Positions 43,335 through 52,465 of a stretch of 64,000 nucleotides of DNA are shown in pieces (the stretch's first letter is position 1; every line of letters starts with the position of its first letter). A program made the position numbers and the translations under genes. The stretch is taken from contig NZ_FZOY01000006.1 in NCBI RefSeq assembly GCF_900188335.1, positions 186,001-250,000 on the forward strand. The letters are read 5' to 3'. Source of the stretch: Tropicimonas sediminicola (lineage in GTDB: Bacteria > Pseudomonadota > Alphaproteobacteria > Rhodobacterales > Rhodobacteraceae). Below the pieces are notes generated by a model. That model saw only the letters and a program-made list of their open reading frames with translations, did not search any database and had not been told where the DNA came from.

Positions 43335-43365
43335 CACATAAGGGTTCCACCAACTGGAAGGTCAA
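43335..43365 (-). promoter_or_regulatory. CueR-type promoter of the copper operon
   Basis: On the minus strand: -35 TTGACC (43365-43360), a 19-bp spacer (43359-43341), and -10 TATGTG (43340-43335). The overlong spacer holds the CueR-like dyad CCTTCC-N7-GGAACC. MerR-family activators untwist exactly such 19-bp promoters. Transcription would start about 44 bases before the copA ATG. Confidence 0.82.
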
Positions 43366-43664
43366 CCCAGGCACCGGTTTTCAAGGAAGGCGCAACGACG
43401 CAGGGGTGAACGCCGTGCGGGAGGTTCCTGATTCGCAGGCAGGCGGTATCCCGGTACAATGGAGAGATTCGCTGCACTGCCGGGCGTTCTCCCCGCGCGA
43501 AGCGGCTCAAGTTGCACGGAAAACCGGCCATGGCATGTCGCCCCGGCGACACCACACAGAGCTTTGAGCGGAAATGCCGTCGCTTGCGGTTGTCAGAACG
43601 GACAAAGGCAGGCAGCATTCCTCTTCGTGAATTCAAGACGCGCCTCTGAAAGGAAATCCCTCGG
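43366..43664. other. Intergenic stretch without recognised gene
   Basis: About 300 bases between the copper promoter and the L,D-transpeptidase start. Both strands were read. No open frame with family-like sequence and no strong hairpin with a T run was found; only a small GTCGCC/GGCGAC stem near 43538 and the AAGGAAATC ribosome site before 43665. It must hold the transpeptidase promoter, which I cannot place. Confidence 0.5.
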
Positions 43665-44324
43665 ATGCTGACTAGACGCCACTTCATTGTTACATCCGCT
43701 GCGCTGTTTTCGGCGCCGATTGCGGCTTCGCTGCCAGGCGCCGCCGAGGCCGCCCCGGGGGACTGGGCTTCCTGGGACGCGCAGGTCACACCGCCCGGAT
43801 TCGACCCCGCCACGACCAACCCCTGGGGTCTGCATTCCCGCTTCCTGCCGCGGCGGGTCGAGACGAACCGCAGCCTGACCCCCGGCGACATCCACGTCGA
43901 TGCGGTCGCGCGCTACCTCTACCACATCCAGCCCGATGGCTCGGCGATGCGCTACGGCGTCGCCATCGGCCGCGGCGGTCTGTATGAGCCCGGCACCTAC
44001 ACGATCCGGCGCAAGGCCAAGTGGCCCACCTGGACGCCGACGGCCAACATGATCAAGCGCGAACCCGAGATCTACGCCCAGTATGCCGGCGGCCAGCCGC
44101 CCGGCCCGAGCAATGCCCTCGGTTCGCGCGCGCTCTATCTCTATGTCGGCTCGCGCGACACCTACCTGCGCATCCACGGCACGCCGTTCCCGCGCTCGAT
44201 CGGCACCCGGGCCTCGTCCGGCTGCGTCCGGATGGTCATGGCGCATATCAACCAGCTCTACGACTTCGTCGACGTGGGCTCGACCGTGGTGCTCTACCCG
44301 GGCGAGGAATCGATCAGCGCGTAG
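43665..44324 (+). CDS. L,D-transpeptidase (YkuD family)
   Basis: A 219-residue periplasmic enzyme that cross-links peptidoglycan or attaches proteins to it. The N terminus carries a twin-arginine signal (TRRHFIVTSAALFSAP, cleavage near residue 29). The YkuD active site is HGTPFPRSIGTRASSGCVRM, with His171, nucleophile Cys187 and Arg189, in the H-x-G-T...S-x-G-C-x-R arrangement (SSGC instead of the more frequent SHGC). It is monocistronic, followed by a strong terminator. Tat export of L,D-transpeptidases is common in alphaproteobacteria. Confidence 0.93.
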   Translation: MLTRRHFIVTSAALFSAPIAASLPGAAEAAPGDWASWDAQVTPPGFDPATTNPWGLHSRFLPRRVETNRSLTPGDIHVDAVARYLYHIQPDGSAMRYGVAIGRGGLYEPGTYTIRRKAKWPTWTPTANMIKREPEIYAQYAGGQPPGPSNALGSRALYLYVGSRDTYLRIHGTPFPRSIGTRASSGCVRMVMAHINQLYDFVDVGSTVVLYPGEESISA

Positions 44325-44353
44325 AGCTGACGGATCGTACCGGCACGGGTTCG

Positions 44354-44380
44354 AAGGGGCGGCAGGGACCGCCCCTTTTT
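44354..44380 (+). terminator. Rho-independent terminator after the L,D-transpeptidase gene
   Basis: Stem AAGGGGCGG / CCGCCCCTT with a six-base loop, running into TTTTT. It starts about 30 bases after the stop codon. A strong, textbook terminator. Confidence 0.9.
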
Positions 44381-44501
44381 CATGGGTTCTGTCCAGAGGC
44401 GGGACGCCTCCCGGAGCCAACATGTTCCCGCAACAGGAAACGGCGCCGCGAGGGTTCCTCGCCGCGCCGTTGCTCGATCCCGTGTCTGATTGCCGGCGCC
44501 C

Positions 44502-44777
44502 TCAGGCCCGGGCGCAGATCATCCGCCCCTCGACCGTGCGGAGCGGCAGGTAGGTCGTCTCCACCGGTCCGACCCAGCGATACCAGTAGCAATCGTCCTC
44601 CGGCATGATCACCACGGAGTTCAGATCCTGGTGCGGTGCGGCCATGGCGACCACGGCTTCGGGCAGTTCCTCGATGAAATTCGGCTCGCCGTCGACCCCG
44701 ATTCCGGAGGTCGTCGTGGTGCAGGCCGTGAGGGAAAGCGCCGCAAGGGCCGCGAGCCAGGGTTTCGCTGTCGTCAT
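44502..44777 (-). CDS. Small lipoprotein, unknown function
   Basis: A 91-residue predicted lipoprotein: hydrophobic leader WLAALAALSLTAC with a lipobox cysteine at about residue 18 and a Thr-rich tether after it. The mature part has no family I recognise; it contains two further cysteines (DDCYWYRW and MICARA) that could form a disulfide. The ATG at 44777 has AGGA eight bases upstream; a TTG six bases earlier is too close to that site. It is on the same strand as, and 168 bases downstream of, the large synthetase gene. An attachment to that locus is possible but unproven. Confidence 0.75.
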   Translation of the reverse strand: MTTAKPWLAALAALSLTACTTTTSGIGVDGEPNFIEELPEAVVAMAAPHQDLNSVVIMPEDDCYWYRWVGPVETTYLPLRTVEGRMICARA

Positions 44778-44945
44778 TCTCAAATTCCTGCGCTGTCAAG
44801 TTATGCGGGCTTCGGTTCGCCTAGGTTGTCGATCTGTCAAGCGCGGGCAAGGCCCCTGCGGCCGCAAAGGGGAATTGCGCACGCGGCTAGTGCGGCAGGG
44901 GCACAGGTTTCCTCCCCGGCCCCACCAGATGTGCACGGGATGCAG

Positions 44946-47900
44946 TCACAACGTGATCCGCGCCTCGGCGACACGGTTGACACCGATTGCTCGAAGGATC
45001 GGGCGGAACACCATCCCGAAGGCCACCCCGAAGCCGAGCTGGAACAGGATGTTGGCGACAGGATATGCCCCCTCGCCCGCGACCGCGCCGAACAGGAAAT
45101 TCGCGGCCGGGTGCGTGAGGTAGATCATCAGGGAATGCGCTGCGAGCAGCACCACCAGGCTCGCGAGCAACCGTGGCAGCGCGACGCTGGGAAACGCGAG
45201 GCAGAGCGCGAGCGCGAACAGCCAGACGGGCTCGGTGTGGCTCTCGAGCAGGACAAGACAGAGCAGCGCATGCGCAATGGCTATGCCGAGGCTGACCGCC
45301 TGACGCTTCCGTGTCGCGGCCGTCGCCACCATCGCGCCGATCGCCAGGAACGGCAGGATCGTGGTCGGCAGCCGTTCGACCAGCTCCGCCGCCTCTGCAA
45401 CACCGCCCATGCGCAGTGCGACGCCGAGGAACACGGCAAGGTTCACCGCCTCGGCCGTCAGGAAGAACGCTGCCAACCCGCGCCAGATGTCCTGCGACAG
45501 GGCCCTGCGCACGGCCGGCAAAGTTAGCAGCAAGGCGATCGCGAGGAACATCTGCAGGTAGGCATGGAGGAACCACAGCCATTCCATCTGGATCGCGGGC
45601 GGCGCGCGACCCAGCACGGCCACGTCCAGAAACTCCGCCATGTTCCGATAGGGCAGCAGCATCGACGGATGCGCCTCACGTTCGACAAAGGCATTCTTGG
45701 CGAAATAGAGCAGCGAGAACGGCACCAGCGGCACGATGAGCCGCAGGAGCAGCGCCCAGACCCGCCCGGCGTGGTCCGCCCGCAGCACCGCGGGCAGTTG
45801 CAGGCGGCCAAAGGAGAAACCGGCAAAGACGAAGAGCACGATGGAGGCGCCGAGCGAGAGTTTCAGCCCGGTGTGAAACGCCACGACCGTCACGATGGCG
45901 AGGCTGCGCACGAGAATGAAGCTGTCGATCCCCGTCATGCGCAGGAGGCGCATGGGCGTTGCCTTGGCCGGAATGGCTTGTCGCCCCCCTGCCGCCAGCT
46001 CCGCAACGCTCCGCCAGGCCCAGTCCTGCGGCAGCGTCAGGCCCATCCCGTCGAGTTCCAGCCGCGCCTCGATGGTCGCGAGGCTGTCGGCGCCCAGATC
46101 GGCAAGCGCCTGATCGCGGTGCACCTGCCCGCGGCCGGAATGGCGTGCGAAGAGCGCGGCGATCTGCTGCTCCAGCGCACCGCGCGGCGCCTCGCCCGCC
46201 CCGCCGATGGTCGCCTCCGCGTCCCGGGCCATGTCGACAAGGGCATCCTTGTCGACCTTGCCGTTCGGCGTCGCCGGGAACCTCGGAAGGATCAGGATCG
46301 TTGCCGGGAGCATGTAGGCGGGCAGAACCCGGGCGAGCGCCGACCTGACGGCGGGCTCCGTGATGCCTCCCTGCTCGCTCAGCAGGAACAGCCGCAACCT
46401 GTCCCCCCGCAGCACCGCGCTCGCCTGCTGGACGCCGGCCAGCGCCTCGGCCGCGGCCTCGATCTCGCCCAGTTCGACCCGGAACCCGTTGATCTTGACC
46501 TGGCCATCCCGCCGACCGGCAAAGCAGATCTCGCCCTCCGGTGTCTGAAAGGCGAGATCGCCGGTGAAATGACGTCGCGCGGGCGCACCCGGGTCATCGG
46601 CAAACGGGTCGCGTGCCCCGCCGACCGGATCCGCCAGTTCCGCCACCAGTTCCCCGACCTCGCCGGCGGACACCGGCGTGCCGTCTCCGGCCACCAGCCG
46701 CGCACCGGCAAAGGGCAGCGCCCGGCCGATCGGGATGTCGCGCTGACGGGCTTCGCCGGGCTGGATCTCGTGGAACAGGAAGGCCTGCGGTGTCTCGGTC
46801 GTGCCGAAGATGTTGAACTGCCGGACGTGGGGGAACTGCTCCTGCCACTGCGCCACCACGCGCCGCGGCAACCGCTCGCCGCCCCAGAAGACCGCCCGGA
46901 GCGTCTCGAAGCCTCCGGACCCGTCCAAGCCCGTCGTGAGCAGACGCGCCGAGGCAGGCCCGAGGCGCAGAACGCTGCACCCGGCCCGCCCAAGCAACGC
47001 TCGCAGCTCAGACGGGTCGGCCATCTCGCACGGCGTCGGGATCGCCACGGCGCCGCCGTTCGACAGCGGCAGGAACACGTCGCGCAGCGTCGGGTCGTGC
47101 GCGACGCCCGCCAGCATCATCGTCACCGGCGGCTCCGGCAAGGCCAGCATCCCGGCCTGCCAGGCGAGAAAGCGTTGCAGCGTGGCGTCGGGATGGGTGA
47201 TCAGCTTGGGCGCACCCGTCGTACCCGAGGTGAATAGATGGCAAGCGGCGGCGCGCGGCGCCCCGCCTCGGACCGTTCCGCCACCGCGCGGCTCGACGCA
47301 TGTCAGGCCAGCGAGCCCTTCCGGCAGACGCGCGCCCGCCTCGATCACGAACCGCGCCCCGAGCCGGTCGAGCATGTGCCGGATGCGCGCCTCGGGATAG
47401 CTCGCGTCGACCACCGCGAAGGAGGCACCGTGGGCGGAGACGCCGAGCATCGCCGCCACCAGGGCCGGGTCGCGGCTGCCGAGGATGGCAACCCGATCCT
47501 GCGGCCCGGCCCCTGCGGCCTCCAGCCCGGCCGACACGGCGCGCGCCCGGTCCGCCAGTGCGCGATAGCTGATCCGTTCGTGGCTCGTGAGGATGGCCAG
47601 CGCGTCCGGTGTCCGCCCCGCATGATCGAAAAAATCCGCATGGATCCGGCGGGCCGGTTCCGGCGCGAGTGTTTCGCGCGGCAGGATGCTCTCGTGTCCG
47701 CTCCGTGCCTCCGCGAGGATGCTGCGGCAGGTCCGCTCCGGATCGCGAAGGGCTGCGGCGAGCAGACGGGCCTGAAGATCGAGGAATTGCCGCGTGCGCC
47801 CCTCGGAAAGCTGCGCCCGGTCATGGAACGCCCGCGCGGTCAGCACCCGCCGGTCCTCTGACCAGACGAGGTTCAGGTCGAACTCGGTGCGCCGGTCGAG

Positions 47901-49079
47901 AAATTCCCGCGGCCCGATCTCCAGCGCGCCGGCGACGATCCGGGGCGCGGGCGGGAACATGTTGATCGAGACGTCCGGTGCCTTGCCCGCCGCCAGCACC
48001 GCATCGAGAACCGGTGCATTCTCCAACGCCACCGCGGCGCGGGTCCTGTCGCTGAGCGCGCGGGCAAAGGCGGCGAAGTCGCGGTCCAGATCCACCTGCA
48101 GGTCGAGCGGCAGCGTGTGCGAAAACGGCCCGACGACCGAGTTCGGCGCGCCCAGCGACTTGCGCCCCTCGGTCTGGAAGAAACTGGAAACGGCTGTTTC
48201 GCCGGAAAACCCATGCAGCCCGAGCGCGTAGACGGCGGAGAGCAGGCCGAACCGCGTGGCCCCGAGCGCCTTGGCCGTCTGGCGCAGGGGGGCGGAAAGG
48301 TCGTCGAAGTCGCGCTCCACGACATGGCCCGCCGAGACCTCCGTGCCGCTCTCCACGCCATCCCCGATCAGCCGGACCGGCGCGGGCAGCGCCTGGACCA
48401 GCGCCTCGACGGCGCGGGCGGCGTCAGGCTCCGCGGTTTCAACATCGGTGTAATCGTAATACGAGCCCACCGGCGGCAGGTCCTCGCCCGCGTAAAGCTT
48501 GAGCAGCTCCCGGGTCATCACTCCGCGGGAAAAGCCGTCGGTGATCGCGTGGTGGGCCGCGATGGTGAAGCGCCAGGCATCGCCCAGGTCGGCCACGAGG
48601 ACCCGGACCAGTGCGCCGGGCTGCCTCGGATCGACGTCATCGAAAACCAGCGGCAGCGCCCAGTCGCGGAAACCGGCAAAGCTCTGATCCTCCATCCGGC
48701 AGGCGTGGTAGCGGAACGGCGCGTCCGGGGAGACCACAGCGTGCACCACCCCGCCCGACAGCTCGAACCGGGTCCGCAGCGCCGCGTGACGCTGCACAAG
48801 CGCCTGCGCGGCCGCGCGGAACGCGGCCTCGTCCAGCGGGCCGGCGACCCGGTGCCCCATGGCGATCATGTAGGAACCGATACCGGCGAGTTCGGACAGC
48901 ACGTAGCGCGCCTGGTTGTCACCGGCGACTTCGCGCATCTCTTGCGCGCCCTGTCCTGTTCCAAGCGTCTCCAGCACTGCGACCGGTCCTCGCTCGACGC
49001 CGTCCCACACCAACCGGACATCGTTACAGGTTGACCTTAAGTCAGAAAGCGCGACGCGCAAAACCTCTGTCACGGGCAC
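44946..49079 (-). CDS. NRPS-like protein: condensation-adenylation-carrier domains fused to a membrane acyltransferase-3 domain
   Basis: A 1377-residue protein. Condensation domain, about residues 60-460, with the catalytic HHAITDG at 176-182. Adenylation domain, about 480-945: TSGTTGAPKLI at 617-627, the HDPTLRDVF region whose Asp aligns with the amino-group-binding Asp235 of GrsA, NIFGTTETP at 756-764, GRRDGQVKINGFRVE, and catalytic Lys941. Carrier domain, about 965-1030, with the phosphopantetheine serine Ser999 in LGADSL. C-terminal membrane region, about 1050-1360, with roughly ten hydrophobic spans and the acyltransferase-3 R-X10-H motif (Arg1058, His1069). No thioesterase or reductase domain, so the membrane acyltransferase probably releases or transfers the product. 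Starts are GTG (49079 or 49073). It follows hypE by 60 bases. Product unknown; a phosphopantetheinyl transferase must act in trans. Confidence 0.9.
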   Translation of the reverse strand: MPVTEVLRVALSDLRSTCNDVRLVWDGVERGPVAVLETLGTGQGAQEMREVAGDNQARYVLSELAGIGSYMIAMGHRVAGPLDEAAFRAAAQALVQRHAALRTRFELSGGVVHAVVSPDAPFRYHACRMEDQSFAGFRDWALPLVFDDVDPRQPGALVRVLVADLGDAWRFTIAAHHAITDGFSRGVMTRELLKLYAGEDLPPVGSYYDYTDVETAEPDAARAVEALVQALPAPVRLIGDGVESGTEVSAGHVVERDFDDLSAPLRQTAKALGATRFGLLSAVYALGLHGFSGETAVSSFFQTEGRKSLGAPNSVVGPFSHTLPLDLQVDLDRDFAAFARALSDRTRAAVALENAPVLDAVLAAGKAPDVSINMFPPAPRIVAGALEIGPREFLDRRTEFDLNLVWSEDRRVLTARAFHDRAQLSEGRTRQFLDLQARLLAAALRDPERTCRSILAEARSGHESILPRETLAPEPARRIHADFFDHAGRTPDALAILTSHERISYRALADRARAVSAGLEAAGAGPQDRVAILGSRDPALVAAMLGVSAHGASFAVVDASYPEARIRHMLDRLGARFVIEAGARLPEGLAGLTCVEPRGGGTVRGGAPRAAACHLFTSGTTGAPKLITHPDATLQRFLAWQAGMLALPEPPVTMMLAGVAHDPTLRDVFLPLSNGGAVAIPTPCEMADPSELRALLGRAGCSVLRLGPASARLLTTGLDGSGGFETLRAVFWGGERLPRRVVAQWQEQFPHVRQFNIFGTTETPQAFLFHEIQPGEARQRDIPIGRALPFAGARLVAGDGTPVSAGEVGELVAELADPVGGARDPFADDPGAPARRHFTGDLAFQTPEGEICFAGRRDGQVKINGFRVELGEIEAAAEALAGVQQASAVLRGDRLRLFLLSEQGGITEPAVRSALARVLPAYMLPATILILPRFPATPNGKVDKDALVDMARDAEATIGGAGEAPRGALEQQIAALFARHSGRGQVHRDQALADLGADSLATIEARLELDGMGLTLPQDWAWRSVAELAAGGRQAIPAKATPMRLLRMTGIDSFILVRSLAIVTVVAFHTGLKLSLGASIVLFVFAGFSFGRLQLPAVLRADHAGRVWALLLRLIVPLVPFSLLYFAKNAFVEREAHPSMLLPYRNMAEFLDVAVLGRAPPAIQMEWLWFLHAYLQMFLAIALLLTLPAVRRALSQDIWRGLAAFFLTAEAVNLAVFLGVALRMGGVAEAAELVERLPTTILPFLAIGAMVATAATRKRQAVSLGIAIAHALLCLVLLESHTEPVWLFALALCLAFPSVALPRLLASLVVLLAAHSLMIYLTHPAANFLFGAVAGEGAYPVANILFQLGFGVAFGMVFRPILRAIGVNRVAEARITL

Positions 49080-49139
49080 CCGATGGTTCCAGGCCAGCGT
49101 TGCGCGATTGCATCCCGGGCAGTGACGGATGGGCGCGGG

Positions 49140-50156
49140 CTAACAGATGCGCGGCAGCGGGTCGTCCTCGAGCTCCTCGAGCAAGCGCAGCCCGCCCAAC
49201 TCGGTCCTCAGTGCAACCGCCCCGCCGTTTCGCGGCGCCTGCAGGCGCCCGATCACGGCGGCGTCTGCGCCGCCGGGCGCGGCTTTCCATGCGGACAGGG
49301 CGTGATCCGCCGCCTCCGGCGCCATCACGGCGACCACCCGGCCCTCGCAGGCGAGATAATACGGGTCGTATCCGAGAATGTCGCAGACTGCCCGGACCGG
49401 TGGCCGCACCGGGACAGTGGGCTCGTCGAGGATGACCTCCAGCCCGGTCGCACGCGCGATCTCATGCGCCGCCGAGACAAGGCCGCCGCGCGTCGGGTCG
49501 CGCATGAAGCGCAGCCCCGGCACATCGCGCAACGCCCGGGTCAGCGGCAGCACGCTCCCGGCATCCGAGCGGATCTCGCCGCGCAGGCCGAACTGTTCCC
49601 GCGCCAGAAGGACGGCCACCGCGTGATCGCCGACCGGTCCGCTCACCAGAAGCGCGTCGCCCTCGCGGATTTCGTTCAGGCCCAGCGCTCCGGGATGCCG
49701 CATCACCCCGATCCCCGTGGTGGCGAGGTAAAGCCCGCCCCCCTGCCCCCGTGGAAGCACCTTGGTATCGCCGGCCGCAACCCGAACCCCCAGCTCCGCC
49801 GCCGAACGGGCGAGATCGACGACGATGCGCTCCAGCAGAGCGGCCTCGAAGCCTTCCTCGATGAAGGCATTCAGGCTGAGGAACAGCGGATCGCCCCCGG
49901 CCACGGCAAGATCGTTGGTCGTGCCATGGACGGCGAGCGAGCCGATGGTGCCTCCGGGAAACTCCAGCGGCTGCACGGTGAAGCCGTCGGTCGAGAAGAG
50001 GATCCTGTCGCCGGGCAGCGCGAGGCGCGCGGCGTCGACCGTGGTGTCGAGCGCATCGTTGGCGAGATGCCGGGCGAAGACCTCGTCGATCAACTCGCGC
50101 ATGAAGCGGCCGCCGTTGCCGTGGGCGAGCGAGATACGGCTATCGGTCAGGCTCAT
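49140..50156 (-). CDS. hypE: Hydrogenase maturation carbamoyl dehydratase HypE
   Basis: Makes the cyanide ligands of [NiFe] hydrogenase by ATP-dependent dehydration of a thiocarboxamide on its own C-terminal cysteine. The product has 338 residues and ends PRIC (Cys338), the required C terminus. Other landmarks are AHGNGGRFMRELID near the start, STDGFTVQPLEFPGG, GTTNDLAVAGGDP, RVAAGDTKVLPRG and RDPTRGGLVSAAHEIA. The ATG at 50156 overlaps the hypF stop. It is last in the hyp operon and depends on HypF, encoded just upstream. Confidence 0.96.
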   Translation of the reverse strand: MSLTDSRISLAHGNGGRFMRELIDEVFARHLANDALDTTVDAARLALPGDRILFSTDGFTVQPLEFPGGTIGSLAVHGTTNDLAVAGGDPLFLSLNAFIEEGFEAALLERIVVDLARSAAELGVRVAAGDTKVLPRGQGGGLYLATTGIGVMRHPGALGLNEIREGDALLVSGPVGDHAVAVLLAREQFGLRGEIRSDAGSVLPLTRALRDVPGLRFMRDPTRGGLVSAAHEIARATGLEVILDEPTVPVRPPVRAVCDILGYDPYYLACEGRVVAVMAPEAADHALSAWKAAPGGADAAVIGRLQAPRNGGAVALRTELGGLRLLEELEDDPLPRIC

Positions 50157-52465
50157 CCCCGGTCTCCTCTGGCTTGCGCCGCGTATTCCACCACCTGGCC
50201 GAGCGAGATACCCGCGTCGCTGCATGGCACGCGCCGATGCAGGCGAAGCAAGCGGGCCATGCCGTCCAACCTTGTTTCGATCTCCCGCACGAGACGCGCA
50301 TTCTGGAACACCCCGCCGGTCAGGCCGATCTGCGCGAACGGCAGCGTCTCTGCCAGCGTCCGGACCAGGTCGGGAACGACCTGCGCCATCGTGGCATGGA
50401 AATCCGCCGCGCGGCGGGCCTGCGAGCGGCGCTTGTCAGTGAGGACGTCGAGCAGAGGGGGCCAGTCGACCTCCAGCGGCCCGTCCGCTCCGGAGGAGAC
50501 CGGCAAACGGACGGCCTGCCCTGCCTGACCAGAGGCGAGCGTTTCCAGCCGCATCGGCCCCTGCGCCTCGAAACTGCAATGGGTCATGCCGGTCACCAGG
50601 CAGGCGGCAGCGTCGAACAGGCGACCGACAGCCGTGGTCTCGAAGGTGTTGAGGCCCCGCGCCCAGGCCTGCCGCGCGAGGTCCGCCCCGTCTGGCGCAT
50701 GCGGCAGGTCCCGGCCGGTTGCCCAGCAGAGCGCCGCCGCGCTGCGCCAGGGCTCGCGCCCGGCGCGGTCGCCGCCGGCAAGCCGGAAAGGGCGGAACCG
50801 CGCCACCCGCAACCAGCGCCCCGGCGCGCCCCAGAGCACCTCCCCGCCCCAGAGCGTTCCGTCCGCCCCGAGCCCGACACCGTCCCAGGCAAAGGTGAGC
50901 CAGTCGCCTATCGCGTCAGCGTGCTCGGCCGCGAGCGCCGAGGCGTGGGCATGATGATGCAGGATCGGCACCACCGGCAGGCCCTGTCCCCGTGCCCATC
51001 GGTGGCTGGTGTAGCCCGGGTGGGCATCGCAGAGCAGCACCGCAGCCCGCTGGCCATAGAGAGCCTGAAGGCTCTCCGAGACCTCCTGCAGCACGGCAAG
51101 GCTGCGCACGGCCTCCATCTCGCCGATATGCGGCGACACCACGGCGCGGCCGCCAAAGCCAAGCGCGACGGTTGCCTTCATCTGCGCGCCAAGGGCGAGC
51201 ACGGTCTCCGGCAGGGCCTTCGGCAGGGCCAGCTCGAGTGGCGCCGTCCCGCGCCCGAGCCGGAGCGGCACCAACCGCCCCGCGATCTCGCGACAGACCG
51301 GATCGTCGGCAGGGCGTGCAATCGGCCGGTCGTGGTGCAGCATGGCGTCTGTGACGTTGGCGAGCCGGTCCTCGACCTCCTCGGGTGCGATCAGCACCGG
51401 CTCGCCGCTCAGGTTGGCCGAGGTCGCGACCAGCGGTCGGCCGAGTGCCTCGAGCAGCAGCAGGTGCAACGGGCTGTAGGGCAGAAAGAGACCGAGCTCA
51501 CCGCAATCCGGCGCCACCGAGGGTGCCAGCGCCGCATCGGGCCGCCGAGGCACGAGCACGATGGGCCGCTGTGGCGTCAGCAGTGAATGTGCGGCCTTGT
51601 CCGACAGGTCAGCCAGTGCGCGCACCCCGTCCAGACCGCCCGCCCCCTCCAGCGGCACCATCACCGCAAACGGTTTGTCCGGGCGACCCTTGCGCCGCCG
51701 CAGCCGCGTAACAGCCGCCTCGTTCGCCGCATCGCACATGAGGTGGTAGCCGCCGATGCCGCGTACGGCGACGATCTCTCCCTCGGAAAGCGCCGCGACG
51801 GTTGCGGCAAGCGCGGCCTCGGCCCCCGTGACATCCTCCCGCTCCCGCCTGGCGAAGCGCAGCGACGGTCCGCACTCCGGGCAGGCGATGGGTTCGGCAT
51901 GAAACCGGCGGTCCGCCGGGTCCTCGTATTCCGCCCGACAGGCGGCGCAGAGCGGAAAGCCCGACATGGTGGTATTCGCCCGGTCGTAGGGCATCGCCGA
52001 GATCAGCGTGTAGCGCGGCCCGCACTGGGTGCAGTTGATGAACGGATAGCGATAGCGCCGGTCCTGCGGGTCGCGCATTTCGCGCAGGCAGTCGTCGCAG
52101 ACGCAGGTGTCCGCCGGCACGAAGATCGCAGCTTCCGAACCCGCATCGCTGTCGAGGATCGTGAAACCCGCGAACTCCTGCGGGGAGGTCTCCGTCACCT
52201 CAGCGACCTGTGGTGCCGAGAGTGGCGGGGCATCAGACACCACCTTGCGCAGGAACGCCTCCACGCCGCCCTCCGGCCCTTCGACATGGATCACCACTTC
52301 GCCCATCCGGTTCCTGACCCACCCGGACAGCCCGAGCCGGAGCGCCACGCGATAGACATGCGGCCGAAATCCGACGCCCTGCACATGGCCGGTAAGCACG
52401 ATGTACCTCGCCTTGTGCACGCCTCTGCGCGGCATCGGGTGCGGCGTGGCCCGGTCCTGCTTCAT
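50153..52465 (-). CDS. hypF: Carbamoyltransferase HypF
   Basis: A 770-residue enzyme that transfers a carbamoyl group from carbamoyl phosphate to HypE. Domain order: acylphosphatase-like (about 20-105, GHVQGVGFRPHVYRVA), two zinc-finger-like CxxC pairs (CVCDDCL, CTQCG, CAAC, CPECG, about 120-210), a YrdC-like domain (about 225-410, KGRPDKPFAVM), and a Kae1-like carbamoyltransferase domain with the metal-binding LHHHAHASA near residue 500. Full family length and all motifs intact. The ATG at 52465 overlaps the hypD stop; a second in-frame ATG ten codons later is an alternative. Confidence 0.96.
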   Translation of the reverse strand: MKQDRATPHPMPRRGVHKARYIVLTGHVQGVGFRPHVYRVALRLGLSGWVRNRMGEVVIHVEGPEGGVEAFLRKVVSDAPPLSAPQVAEVTETSPQEFAGFTILDSDAGSEAAIFVPADTCVCDDCLREMRDPQDRRYRYPFINCTQCGPRYTLISAMPYDRANTTMSGFPLCAACRAEYEDPADRRFHAEPIACPECGPSLRFARREREDVTGAEAALAATVAALSEGEIVAVRGIGGYHLMCDAANEAAVTRLRRRKGRPDKPFAVMVPLEGAGGLDGVRALADLSDKAAHSLLTPQRPIVLVPRRPDAALAPSVAPDCGELGLFLPYSPLHLLLLEALGRPLVATSANLSGEPVLIAPEEVEDRLANVTDAMLHHDRPIARPADDPVCREIAGRLVPLRLGRGTAPLELALPKALPETVLALGAQMKATVALGFGGRAVVSPHIGEMEAVRSLAVLQEVSESLQALYGQRAAVLLCDAHPGYTSHRWARGQGLPVVPILHHHAHASALAAEHADAIGDWLTFAWDGVGLGADGTLWGGEVLWGAPGRWLRVARFRPFRLAGGDRAGREPWRSAAALCWATGRDLPHAPDGADLARQAWARGLNTFETTAVGRLFDAAACLVTGMTHCSFEAQGPMRLETLASGQAGQAVRLPVSSGADGPLEVDWPPLLDVLTDKRRSQARRAADFHATMAQVVPDLVRTLAETLPFAQIGLTGGVFQNARLVREIETRLDGMARLLRLHRRVPCSDAGISLGQVVEYAAQARGDRG

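Noticed and set aside
40306-43341. Plus-strand open frame of about 1010 codons across the copper operon
   Set aside because: It is the antisense shadow of copA and cueR. The product is rich in Arg, His, Gln and Asp with no domain.
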